From positions 1 through 14,732 of the forward strand of contig NZ_CALIBH010000246.1 in NCBI RefSeq assembly GCF_938045775.1: 14,732 nucleotides of DNA, read 5' to 3'. The notes beneath the pieces are model-generated. The model saw only the letters and a program-made list of their open reading frames with translations, made no database searches and had not been told where the DNA came from. Positions 6,865 to 12,721 of this stretch are shown in pieces; positions within the stretch are counted from its first letter, which is position 1; every line of letters starts with the position of its first letter. The DNA is from an uncultured Campylobacter sp. (lineage in GTDB: Bacteria > Campylobacterota > Campylobacteria > Campylobacterales > Campylobacteraceae). A program made the position numbers and the translations under genes.

Positions 6865-8096
6865 TAAGCTCAAATTTAGTCGAACAAATTTTTAAATCCG
6901 CAAGTATTAGTCGCTGGAACGATTACCCAAAGATGGTAAGTCTAGTCGAGCTCGACAAGCAGGCGCATAAATTTATCATCGCTTATTTCATCGCTAGTTT
7001 TGAGCGCGATGTGGATATCAACTATGTGATAGAAGCGGGGATTTTCGAGTTTTTAGCGCGCATCGTCGTAACCGACATCCGCCCGGACGTCTTTCATCAG
7101 ATCCAAAAAACCAAGAAAAAAAAGATCAACGAATGGGTTCTAAGTGTCCTGGAAAGCGATCTTTTGCCTATTCAAAATAGCGCTTTTTTCGAGCGATTTA
7201 AAAAATATCTAAATTCCAAGGATCATAAGAAAGAAGCGGTGATCTTAAAGGCGGCTAGTTACCTCTCTACGCGGTGGGAATTTAACATCGTCTATCAAAC
7301 TAGCCAGTTTTTAAACGATATTGAAGAGCTAAAAGCCAAGGTTGAGGAGGAGCTCGAGGATTATTATGAGCTAATCGGCGTGCGAAAGATCGTGATGAAC
7401 AAAAAACTCGCTCGCATAGTCGATCTTAGCGGCAGACTTCGTTTTCAAAGACGCTGGGCGCAGACGCCGCGCATCCCTGAGACATCGGTGCTAGGGCACA
7501 TGCTGGTAGTTGCAATTTTAAGTTACTTTTTCTCACTTGAAGTTGGTGCGTGCCGCTCGCGCACGGCGTATAATTTTTTCTGCGCGTTATTTCACGATCT
7601 ACCAGAAAGTCTAACTCGCGACATTATTAGCCCCGTAAAATACGGCGTCAAGGGCCTTAGCGACATCATCGGCGAATATGAGATGCGGCTAATAGACGAT
7701 AAAATTTTACCCTTCGTGCCGGAACATATGCGAGATGATTTTAGCTATATTTTAGGCATCCGCAAAGAGGGTGGTAAATTTATAAAAGATGAGTTTGAAA
7801 ACCGCACCTTCGAGCTAGGCAAGGAGCCTAAATTTGCAGAAGGTAGCCTAAAGATGTTTAACGAAGATAAATTTCGCGCAATCGACGGCAAGGCGCTTAA
7901 GTATTGCGACAAACTAGCAGCATTTTTTGAGGCTGGAATTTCGATCAGTTACGGCGTGAAAAGCAAGGAGTTGCTTAGCGGGTATAATTCGATGCTAGAG
8001 TTTTTCAAAGCCAAGCCAAAAATCGAAGGCGTCGATTTTCAGAGTGTTTGCGAGGATTTCAAAGAACATTTCGGACTTAATAGGATCGATTTATAA
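6861..8096 (+). CDS. Tandem HD-domain protein, N-terminal HD degenerate
   Basis: A 411-residue soluble protein. The C-terminal half (about 186-411) carries an HD_3/YfbR-type metal-phosphohydrolase core: His213 in LGHML, His245-Asp246 in LFHDLPE, and Asp350 in KYCDKLAAFFEA. These fit a metal-dependent nucleotide or phosphate-ester hydrolase; the substrate is unknown. The N-terminal half repeats the pattern with ligands lost: His36 is kept, but GIFEFLARIVVTDI (60-73) aligns without gaps to ALFHDLPESLTRDI (242-255), giving Glu63-Phe64 for His-Asp, and KAASYLSTRWEF (130-141) has Ser133 for the last Asp. An acidic coiled segment (about 151-171) joins them. The ATG overlaps the queF TGA (ATGA), and no Shine-Dalgarno is seen, so coupling to queF is likely. 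Confidence 0.85.
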   Translation: MISSNLVEQIFKSASISRWNDYPKMVSLVELDKQAHKFIIAYFIASFERDVDINYVIEAGIFEFLARIVVTDIRPDVFHQIQKTKKKKINEWVLSVLESDLLPIQNSAFFERFKKYLNSKDHKKEAVILKAASYLSTRWEFNIVYQTSQFLNDIEELKAKVEEELEDYYELIGVRKIVMNKKLARIVDLSGRLRFQRRWAQTPRIPETSVLGHMLVVAILSYFFSLEVGACRSRTAYNFFCALFHDLPESLTRDIISPVKYGVKGLSDIIGEYEMRLIDDKILPFVPEHMRDDFSYILGIRKEGGKFIKDEFENRTFELGKEPKFAEGSLKMFNEDKFRAIDGKALKYCDKLAAFFEAGISISYGVKSKELLSGYNSMLEFFKAKPKIEGVDFQSVCEDFKEHFGLNRIDL

Positions 8097-8203
8097 AACC
8101 CCTTCCCAGATGGCTGCGGCACATGCGAGATCTAAGTGCTCTGCTGTATTCCTACCCTGAAGCGGTGCCTAAAAAAAGCATTGCACAGGTCTAAGAAAGG
8201 GCA
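8097..8203 (-). ncRNA. ffs: Signal recognition particle RNA, small bacterial (4.5S) type
   Basis: Read on the minus strand, the region contains the helix-8 core TCAGG-GTA-GGAA-TAC-AGCAG. This has the same form as E. coli 4.5S RNA (CAGG, a stem closing a GGAA tetraloop, AGCAG). The tetraloop stem is at 8155-8146. Outward come GCUU/GAGC, UUUAGG/CUUAGA, GCAAUGC/GCAUGUGC with one bulge, and a terminal stem of 13 consecutive pairs including G-U pairs (8202-8190 with 8110-8098). The length of about 106 fits. A TATAAT at 8215-8210 places the transcription start at about 8203, matching the 5' end. The RNA binds Ffh for membrane targeting of proteins. Its 3' end abuts the convergent HD gene. The exact ends are inferred. 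Confidence 0.88.
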
Positions 8204-8209
8204 ATCGGG

Positions 8210-8215
8210 ATTATA
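8210..8215 (-). promoter_or_regulatory. -10 box of ffs
   Basis: TATAAT on the minus strand, about 7 bases before the predicted 5' end of the SRP RNA. No clear -35 is seen, as is usual for Campylobacter vegetative promoters. The same AT patch could read TTATAT on the plus strand for the next gene, which is weaker. Confidence 0.65.
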
Positions 8216-8244
8216 TGGAAATGTTTCTTAAAGTAAGGTTATAA

Positions 8245-8664
8245 ATGAATTTCAAAAATCATCTTTTATCCGTATTTCGCGAGGTTTTTATCCCTCATCA
8301 TCGCTCTATTGAGTTCAGAGCCAAAATTTTTGCCGCTATGCTACTTGCCAAAAAGAAGCAGACCGACGAGGATTACGACGCGATCAAAGATATAGCTGGC
8401 GAAATTTATCCGGGTGATGAGCAGCGCATCGGCGTGCTGGTCTCCATCGTAAAAGAGTATATCTTAAAGGCGAAAACCTATAAAAGCTTAAATTTAGATT
8501 CGCTTTTAAAAGAGATAGACAGAGATATCAAAAATAACAAAAAATATATCAAAAAGATTGATTTTTCACATCTTCGCCGTCTGATTAGCGACGATGACGA
8601 GGACGCGTTGATCCAACAGCGCGTGTATGAGTTTTTTGTCTGCGAAGTCAAAGAATACTCGTAA
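8245..8664 (+). CDS. Hypothetical small helical protein
   Basis: I do not recognise this 139-residue protein. It has no signal peptide or membrane segment and is predicted to be mainly helical and charged. A basic N-terminal third (FKNHLLSVFREVF...HHRSIEFRAKIFAAMLLAKKK) precedes an acidic stretch DEDYDAIKDIAGEIYPGDEQ (41-60), then KNNKKYIKKIDFSHLRRL and an acidic ISDDDEDA (114-121). The layout of helices faintly recalls TerB-like helical domains, but I would not assign it. Its ATG has TAAGG 6 bases before it. Its 5' end is divergent from ffs and it precedes typA, which has its own promoter. Codon use matches the neighbours, so it looks real. Confidence 0.75.
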   Translation: MNFKNHLLSVFREVFIPHHRSIEFRAKIFAAMLLAKKKQTDEDYDAIKDIAGEIYPGDEQRIGVLVSIVKEYILKAKTYKSLNLDSLLKEIDRDIKNNKKYIKKIDFSHLRRLISDDDEDALIQQRVYEFFVCEVKEYS

Positions 8665-8689
8665 ATTTTTATCTTAAGAATTTTTTTAG

Positions 8690-8695
8690 TATAAT
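8690..8695 (+). promoter_or_regulatory. -10 box of typA
   Basis: A perfect TATAAT preceded by a T-rich tract (8681-8687). The transcription start would be about 8702, giving a leader of about 27 bases to the typA start. Confidence 0.7.
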
Positions 8696-8728
8696 CATCA
8701 GTTTTTGAAATTATAAACGGAGAGAAAT

Positions 8729-10531
8729 TTGGAAAATATCAGAAATATCGCGGTTATCGCGCACGTTGATCACGGCAAGACCACTATCGTAGATGAGCTT
8801 TTAAAACAGTCCGGCACCTTTGGTAATCACCAAGAGGTCGGCGAGCGCGTGATGGACAGCAACGACATAGAGCGAGAGCGCGGCATTACGATACTATCTA
8901 AAAATACCGCCATCCACTACGGCGGCGTTAAAATCAACATCATTGACACTCCTGGCCACGCCGATTTCGGCGGCGAGGTCGAGCGCGTGCTAAAGATGGT
9001 CGACGGCGTGCTTTTGCTCGTCGATGCGCAAGAAGGCGTTATGCCGCAGACAAAATTTGTCGTGAAAAAAGCGCTATCTTTGGGGCTCAGACCTATCGTA
9101 GTCGTAAATAAGATCGACAAGCCTGCAGCCGATCCGGACCGCGTGGTAAATGAAATTTTCGATCTTTTCGTAGCGCTTGACGCAAACGACGAGCAGCTTG
9201 AGTTCCCCGTCATCTATGCCGCGGCTAAAAACGGCTATGCAAAATACGATTTAAGCGATGAGAGCACCGATATGAAGCCGCTTTTTGAGACGATTATCTC
9301 TCACGTCCCTACTCCGAGTGGTAGCGACGATAATCCTTTGCAGCTGCAGGTTTTCACGCTTGATTACGACAACTACGTCGGTAAGATCGGCATCGCTAGA
9401 ATTTTTAACGGCACGATAAACAAAAACCAAAGCGTTATGCTAGCCAAAGCCGACGGTACGCACATCAACGGCAGAATTTCAAAACTCATCGGCTTTAACG
9501 GGCTTGAGCGCGCCGACATTGACGCGGCGGGCACCGGCGACATCGTGGCGATCGCGGGCTTTGACGCGCTTGACGTAGGCGATAGCATCGTCGATCCCAA
9601 TAACCCGATCCCGCTTGATGCGCTGCATATCGAAGAGCCGACCCTTAGCGTAATTTTTAGTGTAAATGACGGACCGCTAGCCGGCACGGAGGGTAAATTC
9701 GTAACCTCAAACAAGATCGACGAGCGCTTGGAAGCGGAGATGAAAACCAACATCGCGATGCGCTATGAAAACGCGGGCGAGGGCAAATTTAAAGTAAGTG
9801 GCCGAGGCGAGCTGCAGATCACGATTTTGGCCGAGAATATGCGCCGCGAGGGCTTTGAGTTTTGCCTCGGGCGTCCGGAAGTTATCATCAAAGAGATCGA
9901 CGGCATCAAATGCGAGCCTTTCGAACACTTAGTTATCGACGCGCCCGATGATTGCACCGGCACTGTCATCGAAAAGCTCGGCCGCAAAAAGGCCGAGATG
10001 AAGGTGATGAACCCTACCGGCGACGGGCAGACGCGTATGGAGTTTGAGATCCCGGCGCGCGGTCTTATCGGCTTTCGCTCGCAGTTTTTGACCGATACTC
10101 GCGGCGAAGGCGTAATGAACCATAGCTTTTTGGAATTCCGCCCTTTCATCGGCGCGGTCGAGAAGCGACAAAACGGCGCGCTCGTGAGCATGGAAAACGG
10201 AGTGGCGCTGGGATACAGCCTGTGGAACCTGCAAGATCGCGGCGTGCTTTTTATCGCTCCGCAGGCGAAGGTCTATCTGGGCATGATCATCGGCGAACAC
10301 AGCCGTCCGAACGATCTGGACGTTAATCCGATCAAGGGTAAAAATTTAACCAACGTCCGCGCTAGCGGTAGCGACGATGCGATCAAGCTCGTGCCGCCGC
10401 GTGCGCTAAATTTAGAGCGCGCACTGGAGTGGATCGAGGAGGACGAGCTTGTGGAGGTTACGCCCGTAAATATCCGCGTGCGTAAGCGATACCTTGATCC
10501 TACGACGCGCAGACGAATGGCGAAAAAATAA
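8729..10531 (+). CDS. typA: Ribosome-associated GTPase TypA/BipA
   Basis: TypA/BipA is an EF-G-like translational GTPase that binds the ribosome and supports growth under stress and 50S assembly. The product has 600 residues, the family's normal length. GTPase motifs are G1 AHVDHGKT (11-18), G2 ERGITI (50-55), G3 DTPGH (73-77) and G4 NKID (127-130). The ARGLIGFRSQFLTDTRGEG stretch near two-thirds of the length and the C-terminal RKRYLDPTTRRR are typical of BipA. The start is TTG at 8729, supported by GGAGAG (8719-8724) and by MENIRNIAVIAHVDHGKTT running straight into G1; no ATG fits better. It has its own -10 box upstream and a strong terminator downstream, so it is probably monocistronic. 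Confidence 0.97.
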   Translation: MENIRNIAVIAHVDHGKTTIVDELLKQSGTFGNHQEVGERVMDSNDIERERGITILSKNTAIHYGGVKINIIDTPGHADFGGEVERVLKMVDGVLLLVDAQEGVMPQTKFVVKKALSLGLRPIVVVNKIDKPAADPDRVVNEIFDLFVALDANDEQLEFPVIYAAAKNGYAKYDLSDESTDMKPLFETIISHVPTPSGSDDNPLQLQVFTLDYDNYVGKIGIARIFNGTINKNQSVMLAKADGTHINGRISKLIGFNGLERADIDAAGTGDIVAIAGFDALDVGDSIVDPNNPIPLDALHIEEPTLSVIFSVNDGPLAGTEGKFVTSNKIDERLEAEMKTNIAMRYENAGEGKFKVSGRGELQITILAENMRREGFEFCLGRPEVIIKEIDGIKCEPFEHLVIDAPDDCTGTVIEKLGRKKAEMKVMNPTGDGQTRMEFEIPARGLIGFRSQFLTDTRGEGVMNHSFLEFRPFIGAVEKRQNGALVSMENGVALGYSLWNLQDRGVLFIAPQAKVYLGMIIGEHSRPNDLDVNPIKGKNLTNVRASGSDDAIKLVPPRALNLERALEWIEEDELVEVTPVNIRVRKRYLDPTTRRRMAKK

Positions 10532-10550
10532 AATTTCAAAATGAAATTTT
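10530..10550. repeat. 9-bp inverted repeat at the typA stop codon
   Basis: AAAATTTCA and TGAAATTTT are separated by AAA. It overlaps the typA stop codon and precedes the true terminator by 8 bases. The RNA hairpin would be AU-rich and weak. It may assist 3'-end formation. Confidence 0.5.
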
Positions 10551-10558
10551 AAAATTCG

Positions 10559-10593
10559 GCGTGAAATTTAGCTTTAAATTTCACGCTTTTTTT
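10559..10593 (+). terminator. Rho-independent terminator of typA
   Basis: GCGTGAAATTTA (10559-10570) pairs perfectly with TAAATTTCACGC (10575-10586) around a 4-base loop GCTT, followed by seven T residues (10587-10593). Confidence 0.93.
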
Positions 10594-10605
10594 ATAGACA
10601 AATTT

Positions 10606-10611
10606 TAAAAT
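10606..10611 (+). promoter_or_regulatory. Possible -10 box for the HAD phosphatase gene
   Basis: TAAAAT about 32 bases before the start codon and just past the typA terminator. A promoter is needed here because of the terminator, but TTTTAAAATT words are so common in this window that the assignment is weak. Confidence 0.35.
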
Positions 10612-10642
10612 TTACGCTTCTGAAATTTTGCTAGGAGAGGCA

Positions 10643-11230
10643 ATGAATCTTGTTTTATTCGACTTTGACGGCACGATCACGCGCGATGATTCGCTGCTCG
10701 AGTTCGTCGCCTACGTAGTCGGATTTAAGAAATTTTTTCGCGGGATTTTGGTGCTATCTCCCATTTTGGCGGCGTATAAATTAGGTCTTGCGAGCAATAA
10801 TTTTACGCGCAGAAAGCTCTTGGGCTACTTTTTTGCAGGTATGAGCGCCGATAAATTCGATAAAATTTGCAAAAAATACTCCACCACCCACATCGAAGAC
10901 ATCCTAAAACAAAGCGCGATGGACAAGATCGCAAGCTACAAAGCCGCGGGCGATAGGGTCGTCATCGTCACCGCCTCGCTCGAAGACTGGCTGCGCCCGT
11001 GGTGCGACGCGCAGGGCTTGGAGCTTTTAGGCACCAAAATACGGCGCAAAGGCGGCATCATCACGGGCGAGATCGAGGGGCAGAACTGCTACGGCGCGCA
11101 AAAGGTCGCTCGCGTGCGCGCAGCATACGACGTTCAGGCTTTCGATCGCGTTATCGCTTACGGCGACAGCAGGGGCGATCGCGAGATGTTAGAATTCGCC
11201 GACGAGGCGCACTACAAGGCGTTTGAGTAA
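10643..11230 (+). CDS. HAD-IB family phosphatase (SerB-like)
   Basis: A 195-residue haloacid-dehalogenase-type hydrolase. Motif I DFDGT has nucleophile Asp7 and acid-base Asp9. Motif II is VTASLEDW with Thr110/Ser112. Motif III is probably Lys154 in GAQKVARV. Motif IV GDSRGD (174-179) supplies metal-binding Asp175 and Asp179. The helical insert between motifs I and II (about 16-95) is the C1 cap of the HAD-IB (phosphoserine phosphatase-like) subfamily; a hydrophobic FFRGILVLSPILAAY in it is usual for this group. The substrate cannot be told: it is shorter and different in the cap from true SerB. I chose the ATG at 10643, with AGGAG at 10633-10637, over an upstream in-frame TTG at 10628, which would lie before that ribosome binding site. 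GC content is higher than in dnaA-gyrB. Confidence 0.88.
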   Translation: MNLVLFDFDGTITRDDSLLEFVAYVVGFKKFFRGILVLSPILAAYKLGLASNNFTRRKLLGYFFAGMSADKFDKICKKYSTTHIEDILKQSAMDKIASYKAAGDRVVIVTASLEDWLRPWCDAQGLELLGTKIRRKGGIITGEIEGQNCYGAQKVARVRAAYDVQAFDRVIAYGDSRGDREMLEFADEAHYKAFE

Positions 11231-11420
11231 AATTTAACGACTGAAAGCTGAATAACAGCATCTGCGGCGACTGCGCTTTTGCTGAGAGCTAGGTTTCGCC
11301 TTACGCGGAATTTTATCCTTTTAAATTTATCACGCTTATCTGCAGGATTCTACACCACAGGATAAATTTTATATTTCATCACAGCGTAAAAGCCATGAGT
11401 TACGAAATTGTGTTGCAGCA

Positions 11421-11562
11421 CGGGATTTTAAAATTCTCGGTGCAGATAAAATTTTAAAATTTCGTCGTGCGTAAAATTTTAAAATTCTATCGTAGCGTGG
11501 AATTTTGCTCCGAATGGAATAGATGTTTTTAAACCGAGCGTGAGATAAAATTTTAAATTTTG
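11421..11562. repeat. Degenerate tandem array, about 25-bp units with TTTTAAAATT cores
   Basis: T4A3-4-type cores start at 11426, 11452, 11477, 11503 (truncated to TTTT), 11527 and 11551, a spacing of 24 to 26 bases. Between cores a GTGC/GCGTG segment followed by (ag)ATAAAA or (g)TAAAA recurs, for example at 11440, 11467 and 11538. The unit length is not a multiple of three and the units have no shared open frame, so it is non-coding. Confidence 0.6.
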
Positions 11563-11637
11563 AAATTTTGCGGAATTTCTCGCTTACTAAAATTTCAAAA
11601 TTTGCAGGTTTCAGAATATCTACTCGCCGCGTGCGAA

Positions 11638-11665
11638 GCGGAATTTTAAAATTTCAAAATTCCGC
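11638..11665. repeat. 10-bp inverted repeat, hairpin distal to the transporter gene
   Basis: GCGGAATTTT (11638-11647) and AAAATTCCGC (11656-11665) with an 8-base loop. On the minus strand it follows the palindrome next to the stop codon. No T-run follows in either direction, so it is terminator-like but not canonical. Confidence 0.6.
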
Positions 11666-11683
11666 GCCTTAGAATTCTAAGGC
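11666..11683 (-). terminator. 18-base perfect palindrome abutting a stop codon, possible terminator
   Basis: GCCTTAGAATTCTAAGGC begins directly after the TAG (11686-11684) of the minus-strand gene. In RNA it folds as a 7-bp stem with loop AAUU, followed by the second hairpin. Transcription end or 3' protection is inferred; the lack of a U-tract lowers confidence. Confidence 0.4.
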
Positions 11684-12496
11684 CTAAAGCATGTTGTAAA
11701 TTCCGTCTAGCAGGAAGTATTTTTTATCCGCAGTGCCGCGGTAAAACGGCTCGAAAGTGTCCTCATAAGCCTTTTTGAAAAAGCCCTCTTTGCTTAGCTT
11801 AATTAGATCGGCATTGATGAAATCAAGCAAGCTTTGATTGCCTTTTTGCACGCCGACGCCTAAGAATTCCGCTGCGCCTAGGTTTTTAAACGGCACTTCG
11901 AGCGTATCGTCCACGACAGCATAGGCTAGGACGATGATGTTGTCATTGGCGTAACCGTCGGCTCTGCCGTCCTTCATCATCGCATAGCACTCGGAGGTAT
12001 TTTTGCAGTAAACTAAATTGCTAAATTTCTCTTTGCGCAAATAGCGCTCGGTCATCGAGCCGTTTGGGTTCTTTTCAATTGAAATCCTCATATCGCGAAC
12101 CTGCGCAAAGTCCTTCACTTGATCCTCTTTACGCGTTACAATGCCAAAATTTACCGATAGATACGGCAGTGAGAAATCCACCTGCTTCTTACGCTCTTGC
12201 GTAATCATAAAGGTGCCGATAACCATATCGACCTTGTTATTTTTCAAAAACGGGATTCTATCGCCTGCGGTTACGGCTACGAACTGCACTTCGCCCTTTT
12301 TATCTCCGAAAATGTCTTTGGCGATTGAGCTAGCAAGCTCGATTTCAAAGCCCTCAAACTTGCCGTTATTAGACTCGCTTAGCGGCGGACGACCTTCGCG
12401 CACGCCCACTCTGATAACCCCTGCTTGCCTGATTTCATCTAGTGTATTTGCAAAAATGCTAGCGCAGAATAAGGCTAAAATAAAAAGTAATCTCAT
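11684..12496 (-). CDS. Periplasmic amino-acid-binding protein, PEB1/CjaA type (copy 1)
   Basis: A 270-residue extracellular solute-binding protein of family 3. The signal peptide is about 1-16, probably cut after SIFA; Cys11 does not sit in a proper lipobox. GVIRVGVREGRPPLSE and KFEGFEIELA (46-55) open lobe 1, and GTFMITQERKKQVDFS (94-109) contains Arg102, the expected carboxylate-binding residue. ADGYANDN keeps Asp185, which aligns with the PEB1 aspartate that contacts the ligand amino group. The usual GTT-type loop is altered to KNPNGSMTE (142-150). Cys164 and Cys170 could form a disulfide. A tail of about 25 residues (FEPFYRGTADKKYF...) extends past the usual end. No permease or ATPase gene is adjacent. 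AGGGGGC precedes the ATG. Probable polar amino acid uptake; ligand unknown. Confidence 0.9.
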   Translation of the reverse strand: MRLLFILALFCASIFANTLDEIRQAGVIRVGVREGRPPLSESNNGKFEGFEIELASSIAKDIFGDKKGEVQFVAVTAGDRIPFLKNNKVDMVIGTFMITQERKKQVDFSLPYLSVNFGIVTRKEDQVKDFAQVRDMRISIEKNPNGSMTERYLRKEKFSNLVYCKNTSECYAMMKDGRADGYANDNIIVLAYAVVDDTLEVPFKNLGAAEFLGVGVQKGNQSLLDFINADLIKLSKEGFFKKAYEDTFEPFYRGTADKKYFLLDGIYNML

Positions 12497-12528
12497 AAAA
12501 AGCCCCCTACTTTTTAGTCTTCGGAATA

Positions 12529-12534
12529 ATTATA
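12529..12534 (-). promoter_or_regulatory. Extended -10 promoter of copy 1
   Basis: Minus strand reads TGCTATAAT, a TGn-extended -10 (TATAAT at 12534-12529). The start would be near 12522, giving a leader of about 26 bases that includes the ribosome binding site AGGGGGC (12502-12508). Confidence 0.72.
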
Positions 12535-12621
12535 GCACTATATATTTTAGAGAAAATAAATGCAAGCGGTTTAAAATTCAATCACCGCGCGTATGCAAGT
12601 TTGAAATTTAGGGGCGAATCG

Positions 12622-12659
12622 GGGATTTAAAATTTCGCAAATTCTAAATTTTAAATCCC
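12622..12659. repeat. Perfect 14-bp inverted repeat between the paralogues
   Basis: GGGATTTAAAATTT (12622-12635) and AAATTTTAAATCCC (12646-12659) flank a 10-base loop. It lies 62 bases past the stop of copy 2 and upstream of the copy 1 promoter, so it probably ends copy 2 transcription on the minus strand. There is no T-run, so it is not a standard rho-independent terminator. Confidence 0.7.
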
Positions 12660-12721
12660 AAGATTTATTCGTTATGCAAACTGCCTTCGATAAATTTTAT
12701 ATTTTAATTTCTAGCTCGCTT

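Larger units (their letters stand above)
11231..11683. other. Gene-free convergent intergenic region
   Basis: This 453-base gap separates the plus-strand HAD gene from the minus-strand transporter gene. I find no convincing coding region; the best short frame (ATG at 11395, 20 codons) has no good ribosome binding site and runs through the repeats. The left part (11231-11415) has mixed composition with no clear hairpin. The right part holds the AT-rich repeat array and two hairpins listed separately. No T-run terminator for the HAD gene is evident. Confidence 0.7.

Noticed and set aside
8097..8203. Reading the gap as a plus-strand RNA or a leader of the 139-residue gene
   Set aside because: The SRP core, closing stem and -10 box all fit only the minus strand.
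10628..10642. TTG start for the HAD phosphatase
   Set aside because: The frame from here includes the AGGAG ribosome binding site of the ATG at 10643, and the family N-terminus begins at that ATG.
11395..11457. 20-codon frame in the 453-base gap
   Set aside because: No good ribosome binding site, and it crosses a non-coding repeat array whose unit length is not a multiple of three.
11421..11562. CRISPR array
   Set aside because: Units are degenerate, the spacers are only about 15 bases and resemble each other, and no cas gene is near.
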